From NCBI GenBank assembly GCA_043765375.1, contig JAYUJH010000016.1:1-64000 (forward strand): a stretch of 64,000 nucleotides of DNA. Direction: 5' to 3'. This DNA is from JAYUJH01 sp043765375 (GTDB taxonomy: Bacteria; Pseudomonadota; Alphaproteobacteria; Rickettsiales; UBA998). Shown here one piece after another: positions 24,232-32,256 of the stretch. A program made the translations under genes and the position numbers. Position 1 is the first letter of the stretch, and every line of letters starts with the position of its first letter. The notes under the pieces are model-generated. The model was not told where the DNA came from, did no database searches, and worked only from the letters and a program-made list of their open reading frames with translations.

Positions 24232-25386
24232 ATGGCTAAACAGGATTTTTATGAGTTATTGGGAGTAAGCAAAGGGGCAAGTGACGATGAGATGAAAAAG
24301 GCTTTTCGCTCACTTGCCATGAAATATCACCCTGATAAAAACCCTGATAATAAAGATGCTGAGCATAAGTTCAAAGAAATCAACAACGCCTATGAGATTT
24401 TGAAAGATCCAGAAAAGCGTGCTGCTTATGATAGATATGGTCACGCAGCTTTTGATGGTGCAATGGGTAATCCAAGGGGTGGCGGGGCGTCGGATTTTGG
24501 TGGTGGCGGCAGTTTTTCTGATATATTTGAGGATTTATTTAGCGAATTAACGGGTTCTGGCAGACGCAAAAATGCGGCAAGCGAGCAGCAATCAGGCAAG
24601 CGTCGTGGTTCTGATTTGCGCTATAATCTTGAGATATCGCTTGAAAACGCCTTTGCGGGCAAAAAACAAGATATCAATATCACCACCTCAGTTGCTTGCG
24701 ATTCTTGCCACGGCACTGGTGGCGAAAATGGTTCAGCAGCTGTTACTTGTGGGACATGTTCGGGGCGTGGCACAATCCGTATGCAGCAAGGGTTTTTCAC
24801 GGTGGAACGCACCTGCCATACCTGCCAAGGAACGGGCAAAATCATTGAAAATCCGTGCAAAAAATGCGCAGGTTCTGGCACGGTTCGCAAAGATAGGTCA
24901 CTTGCGGTGAATATTCCAGCGGGCGTTGAAGAAGGCACACGCATCAGGCTTTCTGGCGAGGGTGAAGCGGGCTATCGTGGTGGGTCAACTGGTGATTTAT
25001 ACATATTTTTAAGCGTTAAGGCGCACCCATTTTTCAGGCGTGAAGGGGCGGATATTCATTGTAGCGTTCCGATTGCATTTGCCACAGCCGCACTTGGTGG
25101 TATGGTGGAAGTGCCAACGATTGAGGGGACAAGAGCGAAGGTGACAATCCCTGAAGGGGCGCAAACGGGGCATCAATTCCGCCTGCGAGGCAAAGGTATG
25201 TCAACATTACGCTCCAAAGTGCGGGGTGATATGTTCGTGCATGTTCGGGTGGAAACGCCAATTAACTTGAGCCGCAAACAGAAAGATTTGTTGCAAGATT
25301 TTCAAAAAGCATCAACTGGGAATAACCCTGAATCGCAAGGTTTTTTTGATCGTATGCGGGAGTTTTGGGAAGATTTGAAAGATTGA
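24232..25386 (+). CDS. dnaJ: Co-chaperone DnaJ (Hsp40)
   Basis: DnaJ delivers substrates to DnaK and stimulates its ATPase. The J domain (1-70) contains the HPD motif in KYHPDKNPDN; a Gly-rich region follows (75-105). The zinc domain has four CxxCxGxG repeats (CDSCHGTG, CGTCSGRG, CHTCQGTG, CKKCAGSG). The C-terminal substrate-binding domain completes the 384-residue, type I protein. It is co-transcribed with dnaK. Confidence 0.97.
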   Translation: MAKQDFYELLGVSKGASDDEMKKAFRSLAMKYHPDKNPDNKDAEHKFKEINNAYEILKDPEKRAAYDRYGHAAFDGAMGNPRGGGASDFGGGGSFSDIFEDLFSELTGSGRRKNAASEQQSGKRRGSDLRYNLEISLENAFAGKKQDINITTSVACDSCHGTGGENGSAAVTCGTCSGRGTIRMQQGFFTVERTCHTCQGTGKIIENPCKKCAGSGTVRKDRSLAVNIPAGVEEGTRIRLSGEGEAGYRGGSTGDLYIFLSVKAHPFFRREGADIHCSVPIAFATAALGGMVEVPTIEGTRAKVTIPEGAQTGHQFRLRGKGMSTLRSKVRGDMFVHVRVETPINLSRKQKDLLQDFQKASTGNNPESQGFFDRMREFWEDLKD

Positions 25387-25446
25387 GATTTGAAAGATTA
25401 ATGTTTGCAAAGCCATAATAAAATCCGTCATAAGGAAATATAAAAT

Positions 25447-26274
25447 ATGTTGAAAATTGGGATTGCAGGCGCAGCAGGGCGCATGGGGAAGTTGCTAATC
25501 AAGGCAGTGCTTGAGCATGAAGCAACCAGTTTGGTGGCAATTAGTGCACGCCAAGAGGATATGGAGCAAATGCACACTCACTTGCAACGTGAAGGGCTGG
25601 TTAATGTCCGTCTGGTGCAAAATGTTGATGGTTTAGTTGATTTGGCAGAAGCCGTAATTGATTTCACCGCCCCTGAATATAGTTTGAGCATTGCGAATGC
25701 TTGCAAAAATAATGTATTAAAGCAAATAGCTGAACAAATAGATGGGAAGGCAAAAATCCATATTTGCGGCACAACGGGTTTTGATGATGCACAAAATGCA
25801 ATAATGGCGCAGTGCGCTAAACATTCTCGCATTGTGAGGGCGGCTAATTTTTCCGTCGGAGTAAATCTGCTAGCGAAATTAACCAAGCAAACGGCAGCAA
25901 CCTTGGGTATTGATTATGATATTGAGATTGTAGAAATGCACCATCATCACAAAAAAGATGCACCATCTGGCACAGCATTAGCCCTCGGTGAAGCAGCAGC
26001 AGCGGGCAGAAATGTTGCGCTTGCCACAGTTGCTGAACACGGCAGGGTTGGTATGGTGGGGGAGCGGGTTGCAGGTAATATCGGGTTTCACGCATTGCGA
26101 GGCGGTGACGTGATTGGGGATCATCATGTAATTTTTGCAGGAAATGGCGAGAGAATTGAGTTGGTGCATAAATCTTCCAACCGCCGTATTTATGCTGATG
26201 GAGCGATACGAGCAGCATTATGGGCAAGCTCCAAACCAAATGGATTATATTCCATGTTAGATGTTTTGGAATAA
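25447..26274 (+). CDS. dapB: 4-hydroxy-tetrahydrodipicolinate reductase
   Basis: DapB reduces HTPA with NAD(P)H in the lysine and meso-diaminopimelate pathway. The dinucleotide-binding GAAGRMGK (8-15), the GTTGF block and the signature EMHHHHKKDAPSGTA are present; the signature normally reads E-HHxxKxDAPSGTA. The 275-residue length is normal. It follows dnaJ by 60 nt and is followed within 15 nt by the shortened addA, so the downstream join is probably a rearrangement point. Confidence 0.95.
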   Translation: MLKIGIAGAAGRMGKLLIKAVLEHEATSLVAISARQEDMEQMHTHLQREGLVNVRLVQNVDGLVDLAEAVIDFTAPEYSLSIANACKNNVLKQIAEQIDGKAKIHICGTTGFDDAQNAIMAQCAKHSRIVRAANFSVGVNLLAKLTKQTAATLGIDYDIEIVEMHHHHKKDAPSGTALALGEAAAAGRNVALATVAEHGRVGMVGERVAGNIGFHALRGGDVIGDHHVIFAGNGERIELVHKSSNRRIYADGAIRAALWASSKPNGLYSMLDVLE

Positions 26275-26289
26275 ATCCATATAAATAAT

Positions 26290-28194
26290 ATGAATAATAA
26301 GCAACAATTAGCCACGCAAATTGCTGAACAAATAGAGGTGATGCTGCAATCAAAGCGTGTTTTGGCACGAACCAACGCTCCAATTCAACCACGAGATATT
26401 TTGGTGTTGATGCAAACTCGCACTAATGTAGATTTTTTGTTGCAACAATTAGCTAGCCGTCACATTCCAAATACGGGGATTGATCGCCTGCGCCTCAATC
26501 AACATATTGCTGTTTTGGATATGCTCGCATTAATGCAGTTTCTGTGCAATCATAATGATGATATGTCGCTAGCTTGCGCTTTACTTTCACCGATATTTAA
26601 CCTTAATCACAATGATTTAACTGAGATTTGCTATAATCGTATTAACTCTAAGCAAGTAACTCAAGAACGGGCGAACTCATTATTTGCTTACATAGCTGAA
26701 CATAATCGTGAATTGCATCAACAATTGCAAGATTTGATTGAGCTAGCGCAAACTCATCTCATGCCATCACATTTCATCACGCATATACTCTATGGTGAAG
26801 GTTATATGGCGCATTTTATTGCCCGCTTGGGCGAGGTGGCGCAAGAGATTTTGCAATATATGATCTCTCAGGCGCAAAATTATGAACATGCGCATATTGC
26901 TCCCAATTTATATGATTTTGTCAGTTGGTTGAAGCAATTGGAAAGCGATATAAAACTAGATTCTGATTCTGGCGGAAATAAGGTGCGAATTATGACAGTT
27001 CATGGCGCAAAAGGCTTGGAATCCCCGATTGTGATTTTGGCTGATAGTCACGCTCCGCCGAATGTTAAAGAAAATATTATTATATATGAAGATAAAGCGA
27101 ATGAACATAACGGGCAAATACCAATAATATTGGCGATGAATGGTGGCAAGGAAAAGCATTTTGGCATATTCGCGCAGGCAAAACAACAATATGACGCTGT
27201 GAGATATGAAGAATATTGGCGGTTATTATATGTTGCCATCACAAGGGCAGCTGATGAATTGCATATTTTTGGATCTGGGAAAAAGTTAGAGAAAAAGACA
27301 GATGAGGCGAAAACTTGGTATGACAAAATATTTGCGGCAATGTCAGAATTGCCAAATGTGGTGACATATGAAAATGGAATGATGCAATATTCGCCACATG
27401 AGAATGATAATCATAATCATCAAATTGAGGGTGATTTGGGTGATGATGCGAGTGTTTCACGTGAAACATTTTTGCCACATAATCTGGTTTCGGGCGATGA
27501 TGCAATGTCACCTTCAACTTTCACCTTGCCTCCCCAATTTAATTTACCAACTGCACCTCCGCCAATGCGCTTCAAGGCAGTAACTTCTTTGAGAGGGCAG
27601 TCCTTGAGCGCGGATAATATTGAGGTTAATTATATTAATAATTTATTGCCTAATAATTATGTAAATACAACGCTTCCAGCCAAATTGAAAGGTGAGTTGA
27701 TACACGCTTTGTTGGAGCGTCAAGTGAATATGCGTTATGCGGATTTTTTGTGTGCCGCCCCAAATATTTTGCCACATGTTGCCAAGGCTTATGGCGTGGA
27801 ATTATCGCAAGCGCAAATTGTTGAGGTGCTGCAACCATTTGAGGTGATAGCGAATGATGCAATATTAGTGGAATTATTGGAATTGCCCGCATTCGCTGAA
27901 TTGCCTATGTTGGGAAAAATTGGGTTAGGAAAAATTGGAAAAGATGCCCTCTCTTCCCAAGTAGCACTATCTGCGCAAATAGTCCCCTCTTCCCAAATAG
28001 CCCTCTCTTCTCAAATAGATAGAGTGATAATTAATGCGGATAATATTCACATTATAGATTTCAAAACGGGGGAACATGCAAATGATGATGGTTATGCAAA
28101 TATGCACCAATTGCAACTTGGTGCATATCAAGCGATGTTGAGCAATTTATATCCTAATCATCATATTATCACTAGTTTATTTTATGTTATATAA
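26290..28194 (+). CDS. addA: AddA C-terminal half, helicase N-terminus missing
   Basis: Full AddA is a helicase-nuclease of about 1,100 residues that, with AddB, processes double-strand breaks. This 634-residue frame begins where the 2A/2B part starts (RDILVLMQTRTNVDFLLQQL) and lacks the Walker A and B half. Retained: motif V (MTVHGAKGLESP, near 233), motif VI (LYVAITRAADELHIFG, near 313) and the nuclease domain (LKGELIHALLE near 465, IDFKTGEH near 587, QLQLGAYQ near 607). A repeated SSQ(V/I)AL stretch (about 555-575) interrupts the nuclease domain. No addB is beside it. It contains a parS-type site. It is either a decayed gene or a nuclease-only remnant. Confidence 0.8.
   Translation: MNNKQQLATQIAEQIEVMLQSKRVLARTNAPIQPRDILVLMQTRTNVDFLLQQLASRHIPNTGIDRLRLNQHIAVLDMLALMQFLCNHNDDMSLACALLSPIFNLNHNDLTEICYNRINSKQVTQERANSLFAYIAEHNRELHQQLQDLIELAQTHLMPSHFITHILYGEGYMAHFIARLGEVAQEILQYMISQAQNYEHAHIAPNLYDFVSWLKQLESDIKLDSDSGGNKVRIMTVHGAKGLESPIVILADSHAPPNVKENIIIYEDKANEHNGQIPIILAMNGGKEKHFGIFAQAKQQYDAVRYEEYWRLLYVAITRAADELHIFGSGKKLEKKTDEAKTWYDKIFAAMSELPNVVTYENGMMQYSPHENDNHNHQIEGDLGDDASVSRETFLPHNLVSGDDAMSPSTFTLPPQFNLPTAPPPMRFKAVTSLRGQSLSADNIEVNYINNLLPNNYVNTTLPAKLKGELIHALLERQVNMRYADFLCAAPNILPHVAKAYGVELSQAQIVEVLQPFEVIANDAILVELLELPAFAELPMLGKIGLGKIGKDALSSQVALSAQIVPSSQIALSSQIDRVIINADNIHIIDFKTGEHANDDGYANMHQLQLGAYQAMLSNLYPNHHIITSLFYVI
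27453..27468. promoter_or_regulatory. parS-type ParB binding site
   Basis: TGTTTCACGTGAAACA is a perfect 16-bp palindrome identical to the canonical bacterial parS consensus. It lies inside the addA frame, where it encodes VSRET. ParB loads at such sites to segregate newly copied origins; they cluster near oriC. I saw no second copy in the window. Confidence 0.85.
27946..28018 (+). repeat. In-frame tandem repeat in the addA nuclease region
   Basis: Imperfect copies of a CCCTCTYTTCYCAAATAG-like unit, about 24-27 nt apart, encode repeated SSQVAL / SAQIVP / SSQIAL / SSQID. They lie just before the conserved DRVIIN strand of the nuclease domain. Confidence 0.6.
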
Positions 28195-28195
28195 C

Positions 28196-28257
28196 TATAG
28201 CACTACATATTTTTATGAATTTTACATGTATAATATTCGTAAAAATAAAGTGCTATA
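28196..28257. repeat. Palindromic repeat with TATAG ends (element 6)
   Basis: It starts TATAGCACTACATA and ends AAAGTGCTATA, and is nearly the same as element 2 (78-138). It lies between the convergent addA and recG genes, where a hairpin could end transcription from both sides. Confidence 0.8.
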
Positions 28258-28300
28258 ATGCGAATTCTAACCTTATGATTATTCGTAAATGATTAACGCA

Positions 28301-30619
28301 TCAACCAGATTGTAAAAATCTTGTTGTTGAGTCATAACCAAATATTTGCATTAAACTTTGTAAATGCTCGTTTAATCGTATATTGCCACCGCCAAAACTA
28401 CCATTTCCAAAGTCATCGCCCGCATCATGGCTATGTTTATTAAAATGTATCTCCGCCTCCATTCGTGCCGCTTTGAGCAAATCACCTTGCGATTCTAACT
28501 GCAAAAACTTAAACACAGGCGCACCCGTTTGTTTAGTGCCAAGCAAATCCCCTGCTCCCCGCAATTGCCAATCCGCCTCGGCTATCACAAAGCCATCATT
28601 AGTTTGACGCATTGTTTTGAGCCGTTCTTGGGCAATTTTTGTGCAATTTTCATCATAAAGCAAAACGCAGCGTGAAGGCTTGTCACTTCTGCCAACTCGC
28701 CCCCGCAATTGATGCAATGTTGCCAAACCAAACCGTTCTGCATTCTCAATAATCATAATGGTGGCATCTGGAATATTCACGCCAACCTCCACCACTGTTG
28801 TTGCCACTAAAATACGCAATTCGCCGCTAAGAAATGCTTGCATAACAGCTTCCCGCTCTGCCATCGCCATGCGCCCGTGCATCAACCCGACTATATTATG
28901 ATTATTATTATGGTGATGATGACCCGCAAACCAAACTTGTAGCGCATCAAACCGAGATTGCGCTGCTTGCAATGCTGCAAGTTGCGGGGCTACTTGCAAT
29001 GTTTCATCGCTTGCATCTTCCACAAGGGGGCATATCCAATATATTTTCTCGCCTGATTCCACTGCCCGAATTAACCCCACCAGCACTTCATTTAAGCGTT
29101 TTAAGCCAACTAGGCGTGTATCAATCGCTTGTCTGCCCGCTGGTTTTTGTTTGAGTAATGAAATATCCATATCACCAAAATGCGCCATGGCAAGCGAGCG
29201 TGGAATTGGGGTTGCCGTCATCAGCAACAAATGTGGTGCGAATGCTTGCCGTTGTTCATTCTCGCCCCCTCTCTTCTCACCCACGCCTTTTCCACCTCCG
29301 CCCTTCTCACTTAAGCTAAGGCGTTGCGCCACGCCAAACCGATGTTGTTCATCAATGATTGCAAGCCCGAGATTGGCAAACTCTACCTTTTCTTGAAATA
29401 GTGCATGTGTGCCAATAATCATCGCTTTAGGGCAGTTTTTTATTTGTTCATAAGCAATGGAGCGTTGCCGAGGATTAAGGCTTCCTGCTAAAAATATCAT
29501 CTCAAAACCATCAATCTCAGCAATTCCTTGCAATCTTAACAACTCAGTGATTGCGTGGAAATGTTGACGAGCGAGAATCTCCGTTGGTGCCATAATCGCT
29601 GCTTGATAGCCACATTGCACCGCTGCTAACATGGCGAGTGCGGCAATAATCGTTTTGCCTGCACCAACATCACCTTGCAACAACCGCAACATTCGCACAT
29701 CGCTTGAAATATCAGTGTTAATATCTTGTAGCACCTGCATCTGCCCTTCAGTTAGGGTGAATGGTAGGCTTGCGATTGCTTGCTGCACTGCGACATTATC
29801 CAACATTTGCATTTTTGGCGCACTGAGTTTTTGCTGAGTTGTGCGCAATGAACGCAAACTTAGTTGTTGCGCTAATGCTTCATCATAAGCGAGGCGTTGC
29901 TTGGCTTTGATTAAATCGTCTAAATCTTTGGGGTTGTGCAATGTTGTAATCGCCTGATTGAAACTTGTCCAACCGTGATGCGAGATTGTGCTGGATAATT
30001 GCCATTCTGGTGCTTCGGGCAGATTTTTGAGTATCTCCCTTGCCCAGCGTCCAAACATTTTTGAAGATATTCCTTCAGTTGCAGGATAAATCGCCTCAAA
30101 ATTGCATAAATCCGCCATGTTATTTGCCTTGCCGATAATATCAGGGTGATTCATTTGCCACATTCCATCATAACGTTGCAAATGTCCGCCCACCATGATT
30201 TCTTCGCCCTCGGGCAATTGATGCAACAAATATCTAGGCTCTGCCTTGAAGAATACCAGCAACACACTCCCCGTTGCATCTTCGCATTGCACACGATGTG
30301 GGGTTCTGGGTGGAGTTCTGGGCGAGGCTTGGATTTTAGATTGATAAGCGGTTTTTTTATAAGGTGCTGGCAGATGCTGCAACACTTTCAAACGCAAATT
30401 ATTATATCCCGCTTTTGCCTCTGATAGTGGCGTGATGGTGCGACGATCAATATAATCATACGGCAAGTGAAATAATAATTGCGCAAAAGTTGCATATCCA
30501 ACCGCGTCCTTATTATTTAAGCGATTGGGAGAGAAATATTTTTGCAAAATTGCTTGATATTTCTCGCCAATTCCCTTTTGCATTGCAATATTTTGTTTGA
30601 GGTAATTGTTAATTTCCAT
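28301..30619 (-). CDS. recG: ATP-dependent DNA helicase RecG
   Basis: RecG remodels stalled forks and branched DNA. The 772-residue protein has the N-terminal wedge/OB part (LKVLQHLPAPYKKTAY, then VQCEDATGSVLLVFFK), Walker A GDVGAGKTI near 315, DEQHRFGVAQR near 423, TATPIPRSL and the C-terminal LRGRVGRSDKPS and QLRGAGDLLGTKQTG motifs. A Gly/Lys/Glu-rich insert (about 435-455, GGGGKGVGEKRGGENE) lies between motifs II and III, and a His/Asn run (HHHHNNNHN) lies in the second RecA lobe. Both are species-specific additions in an otherwise normal enzyme. Confidence 0.95.
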   Translation of the reverse strand: MEINNYLKQNIAMQKGIGEKYQAILQKYFSPNRLNNKDAVGYATFAQLLFHLPYDYIDRRTITPLSEAKAGYNNLRLKVLQHLPAPYKKTAYQSKIQASPRTPPRTPHRVQCEDATGSVLLVFFKAEPRYLLHQLPEGEEIMVGGHLQRYDGMWQMNHPDIIGKANNMADLCNFEAIYPATEGISSKMFGRWAREILKNLPEAPEWQLSSTISHHGWTSFNQAITTLHNPKDLDDLIKAKQRLAYDEALAQQLSLRSLRTTQQKLSAPKMQMLDNVAVQQAIASLPFTLTEGQMQVLQDINTDISSDVRMLRLLQGDVGAGKTIIAALAMLAAVQCGYQAAIMAPTEILARQHFHAITELLRLQGIAEIDGFEMIFLAGSLNPRQRSIAYEQIKNCPKAMIIGTHALFQEKVEFANLGLAIIDEQHRFGVAQRLSLSEKGGGGKGVGEKRGGENEQRQAFAPHLLLMTATPIPRSLAMAHFGDMDISLLKQKPAGRQAIDTRLVGLKRLNEVLVGLIRAVESGEKIYWICPLVEDASDETLQVAPQLAALQAAQSRFDALQVWFAGHHHHNNNHNIVGLMHGRMAMAEREAVMQAFLSGELRILVATTVVEVGVNIPDATIMIIENAERFGLATLHQLRGRVGRSDKPSRCVLLYDENCTKIAQERLKTMRQTNDGFVIAEADWQLRGAGDLLGTKQTGAPVFKFLQLESQGDLLKAARMEAEIHFNKHSHDAGDDFGNGSFGGGNIRLNEHLQSLMQIFGYDSTTRFLQSG

Positions 30620-30728
30620 AATTATTGACGCCTAACCTGATATGCTACCCGATATGCTCCCCTATATGAATATATCAAAATAAAATATTTTCCTTGGAAT
30701 TATTTTTAATCTAAGCTAAATAGCAACT

Positions 30729-31325
30729 ATGAAAACAAAACCTATTTTTATTATAATTAACGTTATTTGCGCCATAATTGCAATCTCAAATATCAATATT
30801 AACGCTGCAAATGCGGCTAGCAACATGAAACCGCAAGCAAAACCAGCCTATAAACATACGCAAGTTGTAGGTTATCTTGAAAAAGTTAGGGTTATGAATG
30901 TTGATACTATCTTTAACGCCAAGATGGATACAGGGGCGGATACTTCCTCTATGCACGCTAATATTGTGGATTTGAAACGCAATAGAGAAACTGAAGATGG
31001 CAAGGGTTATGTTATTTTTACGTTAGACACGGAAGGCAGCAAGAAAACCAATCATATTAAACGCCCGCTGGAGCGAATGGTTCGCATCAAAATGCGGGGG
31101 GAAGCTGGTGGGTATCAACGCCGCCCCGTGATAGGAATGGTGTTTTGTATCGCAGGTGTGCCAGTGCGTGAAGAAGTGAACTTAAGCAACCGTGAGAACT
31201 TCAAATATGATTTGCTGGTTGGGCGTAATATGATTGCCAAAGCAGGGTTATTGATTGATTCCAACAAAAAATATACCTCAAAACCAAATTGTATTGAGAA
31301 GAAAATTGAAGAAAAAAACAGTTAA
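30729..31325 (+). CDS. Exported retropepsin-like protein (DUF785 / RimK-associated)
   Basis: This 198-residue protein with a signal peptide (about 1-29) is followed by a retropepsin-like domain of the type often named putative ATP-dependent zinc protease. The aspartic-protease-like motif is KMDTGADTSS, and the conserved second half reads RRPVIGMVFCIAG, then NLSNRENFKYDLLVGRNMI. Family members often adjoin rimK; here none is present. The signal peptide suggests action in the periplasm. Catalysis has rarely been shown for the family. The next gene follows after 30 nt. Confidence 0.8.
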   Translation: MKTKPIFIIINVICAIIAISNININAANAASNMKPQAKPAYKHTQVVGYLEKVRVMNVDTIFNAKMDTGADTSSMHANIVDLKRNRETEDGKGYVIFTLDTEGSKKTNHIKRPLERMVRIKMRGEAGGYQRRPVIGMVFCIAGVPVREEVNLSNRENFKYDLLVGRNMIAKAGLLIDSNKKYTSKPNCIEKKIEEKNS

Positions 31326-31355
31326 ATAATATAATTCAAATAGCGTATTTATAGA

Positions 31356-32174
31356 GTGAAATATTCCTCATCGCCTGTGAAATTAATTCGTGATTTGCGC
31401 AAAAATGGTCATTTGTTGCAGCAGATAACTTGGCGCGATGTGCTAGCTCGCTATCAAGGTTCAGCTCTTGGGGTGATATGGAGTTTTGCCACCCCATTAT
31501 TGATGCTTAGCGTTTATAGTTTGGTGTTTGGCGTGATATTTAAGTCACGGTTTGGGGCGGAAGATGCTGGGGTTCAACATAGCTTTGCGCTAACATTATT
31601 TTCAGGGTTAATCATTCACGGCTGGGTTGCCGAATGTTTGGTTCGCACCCCCACCATCATCACGCAACATGTTTCATATGTCAAAAAAGTTGTGTTTCCG
31701 CTGGAGATTTTGCCATTAATGGTGGTTGCATCTAGCGCATTTCATTTGTTGATAAGCGTGGTGATTTTGCTTGCAGGATTGTTAATCACTGAACATGCTT
31801 TGCCAATTAGTGTGATATATGTGCCGTTATTATTGCTATGTTATGCACCATTGCTATGCGGAGTTAGCTTTGTGCTGGCATCACTTGGGACTTATTTGCG
31901 TGATATTGCGCAATTAACGCAATTATTTTCCACCATATTAATGTTTATGTCACCAATATTTTATCCCGCAAGTGCTTTGCCTGAGTGGTTGCAACCTTAT
32001 TTATGGCTTAACCCACTTGGCTTGGTGGTGGAGCAGTTTCGTGGGGCAATTATTTTTGGTGCCACCCCTGATTTTAGCGTTTTGGCGGTGATGTTTGTGG
32101 TGAATATGGCGTTGATGCAACTTGGATTTTTGTGGTTTCAACGCACTCGCAAGGGTTTCGCTGATATATTATAG
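31356..32174 (+). CDS. ABC-2 type polysaccharide export permease
   Basis: This 272-residue membrane protein has six predicted helices, matching Wzm/KpsM/TagG permeases that export O-antigen, capsule or teichoic polymers. The N-terminal signature ITWRDVLARYQGSALGVIWSFATPLLMLSVYSLVFG and the MSPIFYPASALPEW motif before the last helices are typical. The start is a GTG. The partner ATPase (Wzt-like), normally next to it, is missing: the next gene is the convergent astD. rfbB and a glycosyltransferase at 41-45 kb could belong to the same polymer pathway. Confidence 0.87.
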   Translation: MKYSSSPVKLIRDLRKNGHLLQQITWRDVLARYQGSALGVIWSFATPLLMLSVYSLVFGVIFKSRFGAEDAGVQHSFALTLFSGLIIHGWVAECLVRTPTIITQHVSYVKKVVFPLEILPLMVVASSAFHLLISVVILLAGLLITEHALPISVIYVPLLLLCYAPLLCGVSFVLASLGTYLRDIAQLTQLFSTILMFMSPIFYPASALPEWLQPYLWLNPLGLVVEQFRGAIIFGATPDFSVLAVMFVVNMALMQLGFLWFQRTRKGFADIL

Positions 32175-32230
32175 GTTGGACTCCAGCCTTTGGCTACGCC
32201 TCCCTTCGGGTGCTGAAGTGACGGGCAGTA
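32172..32230. repeat. Degenerate ACTCCAGCC-type repeat
   Basis: Between the permease and astD lies TTGGACTCCAGCCTTTGGCT..., then CTTCGGGTGCTGAAGTGACGG, a partly palindromic element similar in style to the GGATACCAGC repeats and to 37067-37110 (shared CTACGC and CCCTTCGGG). It could fold and end transcription of the convergent genes. Confidence 0.45.
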
Positions 32231-32256
32231 GTATGTCGGTTCACCAGAACAACAAA

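Noticed and set aside
27239..27583. Antisense and alternate-frame reading frames over addA, including one with FHVKH
   Set aside because: They are shadows of the addA frame; the FHVKH string is only the other reading of the parS-type palindrome.
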